DNA from: an uncultured Desulfobacter sp.
Lineage (GTDB): Bacteria > Desulfobacterota > Desulfobacteria > Desulfobacterales > Desulfobacteraceae
DNA: 64,000 nucleotides
Assembly: GCF_963664415.1 (NCBI RefSeq)
Contig: NZ_OY761445.1
Location: forward strand, 1,204,501 to 1,268,500
Direction of reading: 5' to 3'
The position numbers and the translations under genes are program-made. The notes under the pieces were generated by a model. The model was not told the DNA's origin, ran no database searches, and saw only the letters and a program-made list of their open reading frames with translations. Of this stretch, positions 35,238 to 42,016 are shown piece by piece (positions within the stretch are counted from its first letter, which is position 1; every line of letters starts with the position of its first letter).

Positions 35238-36404
35238 CTAAAGCGTCCTTCGCAGTTCAATTGCCTCTTCATGTCCCGGATCCAACCTTAGAATCTGATT
35301 CAAATAATCATCTGCCTGCAATATCCTTTTGTTCGCAGAAAGGATTTTAGCGATCTGAAGCTTGGCATCCAGATGCCCCCTTACATGCCTGTCTACGTTC
35401 ATGAAATGCGCCATCGCTTTGTCCCTGTCTCCCGATTCAAGAAAAATCATACCGGCCTTATAAATGATATTATAGTTACCGGGATTTTCTTGAATTGCCT
35501 CCTCTATCAGATATTCGGGGAAGTCGACTTCTCCATGATCCAGGCAGATGTCAATGACCTGATCGCGCACCGCATTGTTTTTTCTTGATCGTTGGATCAC
35601 CCGTGAAAAAAGTTGTATTGCCGGCTTTTTATATCCAGCTTTTAAAAGCCGTGTCCCGATGTCAAAGGCTTTATCATTGTAGCGTGTACTCAAAGAAAGA
35701 ATTTTCAGGTAATGCATCCCTGCTTTTTCCAGCTCATTTTTCTTCAAATAATAATCTGCCAGATAAACCCTTGAAATAGTATCCTGATCATTCACCGCAA
35801 CAGCTTTGCGAAGACACTTCTCGGCAATCTCATGTTTGCCGATTTTAAAGTGCAGCAATCCCATCCGTCGCAGCATGCGGGAGGCAGACGGTTTATGAGC
35901 CAGGGCCTTTTTCACCTCTTCGATCGCCTCTTTAAACAACCCCTGATCCTCAAGCGCCCTGGCCTTGTTTCGGTGAAGCGTGAACGGTTCAGGATTATGC
36001 ACACGGTCCATGACAGTCTTGATTCTTTTATCCAGTGCCTCCAGCGTCAAAGGTTTGAGCAAATACCCGTCAATTTCAGATTCCGCCACTTCAGAAACGA
36101 TATCCCGCTCCGCCTCAGCCGTAACCATGATCACCGGCATCTCCCTAAGCGCAGGATCCTTACGAATCTGTTCCAGCATTGCAATCCCGTTCATGACCGG
36201 CATATTCCAGTCAATAATGGAGAGATCAAACTTACTCTGCTTGAGGACTTCCAACCCCTCTTTACCATTTTCGGCAAACCTGAGTCTGCCTCCGATATTA
36301 AGATTCTGAAGCATTTTCCGAATGGTCAGCCGCATGCTTTTCATGTCATCAACAATCAATATGGATAACGCTTCAAGCGCTGGAAAAGACTTATTTTCAG
36401 ACAT
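35238..36404 (-). CDS. response regulator: CheY-like receiver plus TPR repeats
   Basis: The start is taken at MSENKS (36404), where AAAGGAG lies seven bases upstream. The receiver (about 13-130) has SILIVDDMKSMRLTIRKML, the phosphorylatable Asp in LSIIDWNMPVMNG, MVTAEAE and the LKP lysine. From about 145 to the end there are five or six TPR units (e.g. NKARALEDQGLFKEAIEEVKKAL, RMGLLHFKIGKHEIAEKCL, VYLADYYLKKNELEKAGMHYL). It has no output DNA-binding or enzyme domain, so it should act by protein interaction, as CheY-TPR proteins do. A cognate kinase is not adjacent; it diverges from the sigma-54 activator at 36785. Confidence 0.88.
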   Translation of the reverse strand: MSENKSFPALEALSILIVDDMKSMRLTIRKMLQNLNIGGRLRFAENGKEGLEVLKQSKFDLSIIDWNMPVMNGIAMLEQIRKDPALREMPVIMVTAEAERDIVSEVAESEIDGYLLKPLTLEALDKRIKTVMDRVHNPEPFTLHRNKARALEDQGLFKEAIEEVKKALAHKPSASRMLRRMGLLHFKIGKHEIAEKCLRKAVAVNDQDTISRVYLADYYLKKNELEKAGMHYLKILSLSTRYNDKAFDIGTRLLKAGYKKPAIQLFSRVIQRSRKNNAVRDQVIDICLDHGEVDFPEYLIEEAIQENPGNYNIIYKAGMIFLESGDRDKAMAHFMNVDRHVRGHLDAKLQIAKILSANKRILQADDYLNQILRLDPGHEEAIELRRTL

Positions 36405-36443
36405 ATAAACTCCTTTTCCCATTAAAGAAAATACCCTTTAAAC

Positions 36444-36493
36444 AACAGCCATGGGCTGACCTGCTCTATCAACACCCAAACTCAACCCACAAT
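36444..36493 (+). repeat. extragenic hairpin repeat, copy 3
   Basis: aacagccatgggctgacctg-ctctatcaacaccc-aaactcaacccacaatg. The first 20 bases are nearly identical to copy 2, and the tatcaacac loop is shared with copies 4 and 5. Located 40 bases upstream of the CheY-TPR gene start. Confidence 0.65.
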
Positions 36494-36649
36494 GCAAGTT
36501 ATAAAATCGGAGTGCCTTCAATCGTTTATAGAATAGAACAGGATTATAAAAGAATTTTACCATAATTCAGAATTTTATAAAACGTTCTGTAAAACAGATA
36601 TATGACGATTTGTATGAAAGAACCAATAGGTTACGAAGTTACTTTTATT

Positions 36650-36705
36650 GTTTGTTGTAGATTGAGCCTGGGGTTGATAGCCCAGGTCAGCCCATGGTCG
36701 TTATG
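36650..36705 (-). repeat. extragenic hairpin repeat, copy 4 (opposite orientation)
   Basis: Read on the minus strand it is acgaccatgggctgacctggg-ctatcaa-ccccaggctcaatctacaacaaa. It has the strongest structure of the set: cctggg pairs with ccccagg around a ctatcaa loop, with an outer gggct/agctc-like extension. It faces copy 3 across about 160 AT-rich bases. Confidence 0.7.
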
Positions 36706-36784
36706 CCGAAAGCGCTCATATTTTTTTCAATATTTGCCATTTTTCTTTTAGTGGAAGCAAAAAAACATTGCGCCTGATACACAA

Positions 36785-38242
36785 ATGTGCCATTTAAAAG
36801 ACCGATTCAAATATTGCTTGATATCGATTACTGAACGCCTGTTGTCTGGAAATCAAAAAATGGAAAAATTTACACATTCTCTGCTGGATCTTCACAATCT
36901 AAACCTCGTAGTGGACAATCTTAAAGTCGGTGTCATGGCACATACCACAGAGCGGATCATTACTGTTTTCAATAAGGAAGCAGAAAAAATTACCGGATAC
37001 AGCAAACAAGAAGTTTTGGGCAAGGACTGCCACGAAGTGTTCCAGGCACCGTTCTGCGGCTCTAAATGTTCCTTTTGCGAAGATTCTCCGAAACTTTCCG
37101 GCGGTACCAAGGAATACCCGATTACCATCGTCACCAAAATAGGAGAGACCCGCCACCTGGAAATGACCGTTTACTGCATCCAGGATCATGAAGGGGAAAT
37201 CCGGGGGGTGGTGGCCTCCTTCCGGGATATGACCGATTCCATTCGTCTGTCTCTAAAAGCCGAAGATCTTTCCAATTTTGCAGGCATCATCGGCAAGGAC
37301 AAAGCCATGCAGGACATTTTCCGACAGATCCGGGATGTGGCCCTGTATAATTACCCGGTTCATGTCTCCGGTGAAACCGGCACCGGCAAGGAACGCGTGG
37401 CCTACGCGATTCATGACATATCTTCCTACGGAAACGGCAGTTTTGTCCCGGTCAACTGCGGAGCCATTCCTGAAGGTATTGTGGAAAGTGAGTTGTTCGG
37501 CCATGTGAAAGGCGCATTCTCAGGGGCTGTCAAGGAACGCAAAGGCCGATTTGAGCTGGCCCATAAGGGGACCTTGTTCCTGGACGAAGTGGCGGAGTTG
37601 CCGTTGAAAACCCAAGTAAAACTGCTACGGTTCTTACAGGAGGGATCCTTTGAAAAAGTAGGCGGAGAGAAAAAGATCAGCGTGGATGTCAGAATTATTT
37701 CAGCCACCAACAAAGAGCTGGCAGAAGAAGTCCGGGCCGAGCGGTTCAGAGAAGACCTTTACTACCGGCTCAACGTCATTCCCGTACACCTGCCCCCCCT
37801 GCGTGAAAGGAAAAACGATATTCCGCTTTTGGCAGAGCATTTCCTGCGAGAGGCGGAAAAAGAAAACAAAAAACCTGTACCGGAACTTGCCCCGGACACC
37901 ATTCGGGAGATGATGGACTACCACTGGCCCGGCAATGTCAGGGAATTAAAAAATGTGATTCAGTTTTCCGTGGTCCGGTCCCGGGGCAGCGTTATCCTGC
38001 CCACGGATCTTCCCTTTGCATCCAACAGACAGCCTTTAAGACCTGTTGTATCAAATGAACCTGCAGAGCCGAACGTTACATTTACCCGGGGTAAACTCAA
38101 TCAGGAAAATGTCCAGGCCGCTTTGGTTAAAACCGGAGGCAACAAATCTAAAGCGGCCCGGGTGTTGGGTGTGGGCAGAGCTACCCTGTACCGTTTTTTA
38201 AGTGACCATCCCGAGGTCAAAGCCTTTTCAAACAACTTCTAA
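36785..38242 (+). CDS. sigma-54-dependent activator with cysteine-rich PAS domain
   Basis: A 485-residue regulator. An N-terminal PAS domain (about 45-155) holds a cysteine cluster CHEVFQAPFCGSKCSFC. The AAA+ domain follows with Walker A GETGTGKE, the sigma-54 contact loop GAFSGA (Ser replaces the usual Thr of GAFTGA), Walker B GTLFLDEVAELP and the arginine-finger region RFREDLYYRLNVIPVHLPPLRERK. A Fis-type helix-turn-helix ends the protein (GGNKSKAARVLGVGRATLYRFL). It activates RNA polymerase-sigma54 in response to a signal sensed by the PAS domain, possibly redox or metal through the cysteines (inference). An internal ATG at 36860 (MEKFTH), preceded by GGAAA, is an alternative start. Target genes are not evident. 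Confidence 0.9.
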   Translation: MCHLKDRFKYCLISITERLLSGNQKMEKFTHSLLDLHNLNLVVDNLKVGVMAHTTERIITVFNKEAEKITGYSKQEVLGKDCHEVFQAPFCGSKCSFCEDSPKLSGGTKEYPITIVTKIGETRHLEMTVYCIQDHEGEIRGVVASFRDMTDSIRLSLKAEDLSNFAGIIGKDKAMQDIFRQIRDVALYNYPVHVSGETGTGKERVAYAIHDISSYGNGSFVPVNCGAIPEGIVESELFGHVKGAFSGAVKERKGRFELAHKGTLFLDEVAELPLKTQVKLLRFLQEGSFEKVGGEKKISVDVRIISATNKELAEEVRAERFREDLYYRLNVIPVHLPPLRERKNDIPLLAEHFLREAEKENKKPVPELAPDTIREMMDYHWPGNVRELKNVIQFSVVRSRGSVILPTDLPFASNRQPLRPVVSNEPAEPNVTFTRGKLNQENVQAALVKTGGNKSKAARVLGVGRATLYRFLSDHPEVKAFSNNF

Positions 38243-38288
38243 CGGCCCTGTCCGCCTGGTCTATCAACACCTTGGGGTCACCCAAAAA
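38241..38288 (+). repeat. extragenic hairpin repeat, copy 5
   Basis: Directly at the activator stop: aacggccctgtccgcctggt-ctatcaacacc-ttggggtcacccaaaaaca. It keeps the cctggtctatcaacacc core; the outer arms are diverged. Confidence 0.5.
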
Positions 38289-38500
38289 CATGAAAGTAAT
38301 TTAGCAACTTATTAACACTTTCATCCAAAAAGGAAATTGACATTTTCAATGTAAACCTCATCTTATAAGGATGCTTTATCATACAAGGCAAAAAGGGGTT
38401 ATATGTGATTTTAACCTAACCCACAAAAAGGCCATATGGTAAACAACTCAAACCTTATAAATGCAAACGTTGCGATAATTTCGCTTATGGAGGTATAAAA

Positions 38501-39025
38501 ATGCTGGTACCTGAAGTTGAAAATGCCCTGAACAAACAGCTTAATGCTGAAATTTATTCATCATATCTTTATGTGTCCATGGCGGCCCAGTGCAAGGCTG
38601 ACGATCTGGACGGCTTTTCTGCCTGGCTGGAGACCCAGGCCCAGGAAGAGATGACCCATGCCGCCAAATTTTATAACTTTATCATCCAAAGAGGGGGTCG
38701 GGTTAAGCTGGCCGGCATTGACGCCCCACAGGTAGAATGGGACAGCCCCCTTGCGGTTTTCGAAGACACCCTGGCCCACGAACAAAAGGTATCTGCCATG
38801 ATTAATGATCTCATGGAGATCGCCATTGCACAAAAAGACCATGCCACCCAGATTTTTCTGCAATGGTTTGTAACCGAACAGGTGGAAGAAGAAGAAAGTG
38901 TGGGTATGGCGCTGGGAAAAATCAAGCGGGTTAAAGATTCGGCCCAGGGGATGTATCTTCTGGACCAGGAGTTGGGGCAGCGCCAACCCGCCCCACTGCC
39001 TGGAACAACACCCGCAGCTGAATAG
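38501..39025 (+). CDS. ftnA: ferritin (FtnA-type)
   Basis: A 174-residue four-helix ferritin. Helix A has ALNKQLNAEIYSSYLYVSMAAQ (ferroxidase Glu), helix B AWLETQAQEEMTHAAKFYNFI (ExxH iron ligands), and helix C/D WFVTEQVEEEESVGMALGKI. No haem-binding methionine of the bacterioferritin type is seen at the expected site. It stores iron as a 24-mer in the cytoplasm and limits Fenton chemistry. A strong ribosome site (GGAGG) precedes the start, and a terminator follows. It lies near other oxidative-stress genes (FMN reductase, glutathione peroxidase). Confidence 0.93.
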   Translation: MLVPEVENALNKQLNAEIYSSYLYVSMAAQCKADDLDGFSAWLETQAQEEMTHAAKFYNFIIQRGGRVKLAGIDAPQVEWDSPLAVFEDTLAHEQKVSAMINDLMEIAIAQKDHATQIFLQWFVTEQVEEEESVGMALGKIKRVKDSAQGMYLLDQELGQRQPAPLPGTTPAAE

Positions 39026-39065
39026 TTATGTGCCTGTATTTTAAACAGTAAGGCCCACCTGCATA

Positions 39066-39110
39066 TCAAGGGTGTTTGCCCCAAAACAATTTTCAGGCAA
39101 ACACCCTTGA
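39066..39110. terminator. hairpin terminator after ferritin
   Basis: tcaagggtgtttgcc and ggcaaacacccttga form a perfect 15-bp stem around a 15-base loop. There is no clean U tract, so it may instead be a transcript-stabilising hairpin; it lies between convergent genes. Confidence 0.65.
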
Positions 39111-39192
39111 TGATATCTGGTCCAGGCAGCTCTCTATTCAGATCACATTTTTGCCGACCGAGACACAGACAATATAATTATTTTTCACAAAC

Positions 39193-39735
39193 TTAAAACC
39201 GCTCGATCCACCGAATAAAACTATTCATGTATTTGGATAGAAAAGTCTGGGTATGTTCGGACACGACCTTGCCTGAATCGTCTAATGCCTCCATAATATT
39301 TCCCACATAAGCTTCCGGCTGGTTCATGATGTAGACATTTAAACAGGAGAGCACCTGTTTTAGATGCTGATGTGCACCGAACCCACCGATAGCACCCGGG
39401 GAGACACTGACAATGCCTCCCGGCTTTCGGGTCCACACACTTTGTCCGTAAGGTCTGGAGCCAACATCAATGGCATTTTTCAAAACGCCTGGTATGGATC
39501 TATTGTATTCTGGTGTAACAAACAACAGCGCATCCACCGCTTTTATTTCATCTCTAAATTTAGCCCAGGCCTCAGTGGGCGTGTCATCCAGGTCCTGGTT
39601 ATAAAGTTCCAATCCGCCAATATCGGGAAAGCTGAAAGAATATCCTTCAGGAGCGACTGAGGTCAGATAGTTTGCCACAGAGCGATTAAAAGACTCTTTT
39701 CTAAGGCTGCCAACGATTATTCCAATTTTCTTCAT
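39193..39735 (-). CDS. NADPH-dependent FMN reductase (ChrR/YieF-like)
   Basis: A 180-residue flavodoxin-fold protein. GIIVGSLRKESFNRSVANYL (about 5-24) binds FMN phosphate, LLFVTPEYNRSIPGVLKNAIDVGSR (shown in parts) is the conserved flavin/NADPH block, and GGIVSVSPGAIGGFGAHQHL completes the site. Such quinone/chromate reductases carry out two-electron reductions in the cytoplasm and lower oxidative stress. Start ATG follows AGGAGAT. Single gene. Confidence 0.88.
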   Translation of the reverse strand: MKKIGIIVGSLRKESFNRSVANYLTSVAPEGYSFSFPDIGGLELYNQDLDDTPTEAWAKFRDEIKAVDALLFVTPEYNRSIPGVLKNAIDVGSRPYGQSVWTRKPGGIVSVSPGAIGGFGAHQHLKQVLSCLNVYIMNQPEAYVGNIMEALDDSGKVVSEHTQTFLSKYMNSFIRWIERF

Positions 39736-39950
39736 ATTGTCATCTCCTGGTCATGTCATCACAAAAGACAGCGCAAACATCATGTGTTTTGCCACACTAT
39801 CTTTATCTTATTCAATAAAAATAAGACCATCTTTAATAAAATCAAATCAGAAAATAAATAGGACTCATTTTAAAATTTAAACTTGAGGGCCAGGGTTTGA
39901 ACCAGGTATATATCTTTGATAAGATACCTAATTTTAGGAAATTGATTCGT

Positions 39951-40430
39951 ATGGATATTTATGACATCTCTCTGACAACGCTTCAAGGCAAAAGCATCTC
40001 AATGGCAGATTTTAAAGGAAAGGTTCTACTGGTTGTGAACACGGCAAGCAAATGTGGATTTACCCCTCAGTTCAAGGGGCTGCAATCCCTGTATGAGACA
40101 TATCATGACAAAGGGTTTTATGTGCTGGGATTTCCATGTAATCAGTTTGCCGGCCAGGAACCGGGATCAAAAGAAGAGATCCAACAGGTATGCGCCATCA
40201 ATTACGGCGTCACCTTTCCCATGTTCCAAAAGGTGGATGTGAACGGAAAAAATGCCCACCCACTGTTCCGTTTTTTAAAAGAAAAACAATCAGGATTAAC
40301 CGGAAAGGCCATTAAATGGAATTTCACTAAATTTCTCATTGATGCTTCGGGGAACCCAGTCAAAAGATATGCGCCTGTCACCAAGCCGGAAAAACTAATA
40401 AAAGATATTGAGCGGCTTTTAGCGATGTGA
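39951..40430 (+). CDS. glutathione-peroxidase-family thiol peroxidase
   Basis: A 159-residue protein starting at MDIYDISLTTL (a TTG further upstream at 39897 is less likely). The catalytic cysteine is in NTASKCGFTPQ (standard Cys, TGT, not selenocysteine). The Gln and Trp partners are in GFPCNQFAGQEPG and IKWNFTKFLID. The second cysteine in FPCNQF is the usual resolving-loop marker of thioredoxin-dependent members. It reduces hydroperoxides in the cytoplasm. It fits the peroxide-defence group with ferritin and rubrerythrin in this window. Confidence 0.92.
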   Translation: MDIYDISLTTLQGKSISMADFKGKVLLVVNTASKCGFTPQFKGLQSLYETYHDKGFYVLGFPCNQFAGQEPGSKEEIQQVCAINYGVTFPMFQKVDVNGKNAHPLFRFLKEKQSGLTGKAIKWNFTKFLIDASGNPVKRYAPVTKPEKLIKDIERLLAM

Positions 40431-40506
40431 AGAGTCTGAGCCACCAGAGTAACCCAATTTATCTCGGTAGAACGCGTAAGCAAAAAAATTTTACGCCGAC
40501 ATAAAA

Positions 40507-40552
40507 ATAGGGGAAACGGCCATAATTTACTTTTATGTCTCGTTTCCCCTAT
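40507..40552. terminator. hairpin terminator after the peroxidase gene
   Basis: ataggggaaacg and cgtttcccctat form a perfect 12-bp stem around a 22-base AT-rich loop. Located 76 bases after the peroxidase stop and directly before repeat copy 6. Confidence 0.65.
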
Positions 40553-40560
40553 ATAAAGGC

Positions 40561-40610
40561 CACGAGCCGTCCTTGGTCTATCTACACCCAGGCCTCGGCC
40601 CACAACAAAG
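40561..40610 (+). repeat. extragenic hairpin repeat, copy 6
   Basis: cacgagccgtccttggtctatc-tacacccaggcctcggcccacaacaaag. It is nearly the twin of copy 1 and keeps the conserved ggcccacaacaaa tail. It lies between convergent genes. Confidence 0.65.
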
Positions 40611-40699
40611 TTTGAAAGATCTGAGTAACTCACCCAGACATTCTTATAAAGCTCAAAAAGAGGGTTATCGTTTCGAATACGAAAACTATTCTTTAATGG

Positions 40700-40882
40700 T
40701 TAATCAATTTCTTCGAAACCCAATTCTACACTGGCCAGGCACTCTGAACACTCCATTGTGGCGTTTTCAAGATCAGGATATTTCTCTTTGATCTCTTCTT
40801 CAGTCATTGTTGACAGATGACTGCATCCGCACTGGGGGCAAATCCCTTTAATATTGTGTTTCTTTGTTTTTTTCCCCGCCAT
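40700..40882 (-). CDS. zinc-ribbon peptide
   Basis: A 60-residue protein. The start is set at MAGKKTKKHN (40882), where AAGGAG lies six bases upstream; a longer frame to 40945 has no ribosome site. GICPQCGCSHL and MECSECLASV provide two CxxC knuckles of a zinc ribbon, joined by an acidic helix (EEEIKEKYPDLENA). Very small cytoplasmic protein of unknown function. Confidence 0.7.
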   Translation of the reverse strand: MAGKKTKKHNIKGICPQCGCSHLSTMTEEEIKEKYPDLENATMECSECLASVELGFEEID

Positions 40883-40970
40883 GACGTTCTCCTTGTGATT
40901 AGGGGTCTTAACCAAACTACACTTTAGATACAATGCGATTTTCATGCCACCAGCTCTTAGCTTAAAAAAA

Positions 40971-41304
40971 CTATACTTTAAATTGTTGCATCATATCGGA
41001 GAAATCCTGGGCCATTTTGGATAAGTTTTGTGCGCTTTGACTGAGTTCCTGGCTCTGCAAACCCCCTTTCCTGCCTCGCCGGCTCTGGCTGCTTCAATCT
41101 TAGCATTCAATGCCAGTAACGAGACCTGTTCGGCGATGGTGCGGATTTCGTCGGTGACGGCATCCACATCTTGGGCCTGTTTCCCCAGATCTTTAACCGC
41201 CGTAGAGGCCTGGGAGGCCCTGTCGGAAGCACTGGCACTTGGTTCGTCCAGGGTCTGGGCAATCTGATTCGTCTGGCTGGAGGCGTCGGCCAATTCTGTG
41301 ATTG
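40971..41304 (-). pseudogene. chemoreceptor signalling-domain remnant
   Basis: The frame starts abruptly with TITELADASSQTNQIAQTLDE and includes EQVSLLALNAKIEAARAGEAGKG, the chemoreceptor hairpin tip. It then shifts frame. In the alternative frame the end reads SQELSQSAQNLSKMAQDFSDMMQQFKV and a stop at 40971-40973. About 150 residues that normally separate the tip from the C-terminus are missing, and everything upstream (sensor, membrane helices, HAMP) is gone. The break lies directly at the end of the cytochrome gene next door. Confidence 0.8.
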
Positions 41305-41307
41305 TAA

Positions 41308-41765
41308 TTAATGGGCGCCGCTATAGACCAATGGTGTAAAATTGAATTCGTCAATCCGTCCTTTGTCATGACAAACAACACAATGGTCCATGGTAATCTC
41401 AGTAATAATATCGTCCGGGTCCTCGGTCTCAACATGAACACTGCCGGGGCCGGGGCAGACTTTACAACCGGGATTTTTCAAGTCAGGGGTCTGACTTTCC
41501 GAGATGAACCCACCCGGCTTGCCATAACCGGTTGTATGGCATTCAAAGCACTCGGTATACTCTTCGTATGTAAGACTTTTTTCCATCTTTTTAATTTCCA
41601 GAAAAGAGTCTGCCTTTTTAGAGTACTTTGTGAACGTGTCAGACTGCTTCTCATGGCAGTCCCTGCAGGCGTTTATCCCCACATTTTTTTTTCTTCTGCA
41701 AAAACCGGCCAGGATATGGAAAAGAAAAAGGCGGTTATTACAACAATCATAAACTGAAAACGCAT
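41308..41765 (-). pseudogene. multihaem cytochrome c, frameshifted after the signal peptide and lacking one haem motif
   Basis: The mature part carries CRDCH, CFECH and CVVCH haem sites and a C-terminus FNFTPLVYSGAH typical of cytochrome c554-like tetrahaem proteins of sulfate reducers. The real start is the ATG at 41765, six bases after AGGAG. It encodes the signal peptide MIVVITAFFFSISWPVFA (preceded by MRFQF) and then EEKK. The frame is lost in a run of nine A (41684-41692); ten would join signal and mature protein exactly. A start in the other frame (41811 or nearby) gives no signal peptide. A further site reads CKVCPGPG where CxxCHGPG is expected, so one haem would not attach. Either a decayed gene or, less likely, one expressed by slippage. 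Confidence 0.8.
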
Positions 41766-41788
41766 ACATTTCTCCTAAATTTATCCCA

Positions 41789-41857
41789 ATGTTATGTAAA
41801 CGAAAGTACAAAATTTTAGTGATTGACGATGAAAAGGATGTTCACGAGATAACCTAA
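41789..41857 (+). pseudogene. response-regulator receiver stub
   Basis: A 22-codon frame, MLCKRKYKILVIDDEKDVHEIT, then a stop. YKILVIDDEKDVHEIT is unmistakably the first strand and acidic pocket of a receiver domain of the DUF3369/HD-type regulators; the remaining about 100 or more residues are absent. Part of the decayed cluster at 41-41.9 kb. Confidence 0.7.
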
Positions 41858-41938
41858 CCGGCATGCGAAGGCATCCTTATTTTAAAAAAAGCCAAACTAA
41901 CTTCTAAATGCCTATTCCGCTATGAAGAATAACGGAAG

Positions 41939-41969
41939 GTGAGCTATCAACTCATGGCTGATAGCTCAC
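41939..41969. terminator. hairpin at the end of the RND operon
   Basis: gtgagctatca and tgatagctcac form a perfect 11-bp stem with a 9-base loop, 48 bases beyond the RND pump stop. Likely terminator or 3' stabiliser of the minus-strand operon. Confidence 0.6.
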
Positions 41970-42016
41970 AGTAAATGTATTACACGGGCTTTCTTGCCGG
42001 GGCATATCCTTGTTGT

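Noticed and set aside
39951..40430. Possible selenoprotein glutathione peroxidase
   Set aside because: The active-site codon is TGT (Cys), not TGA.
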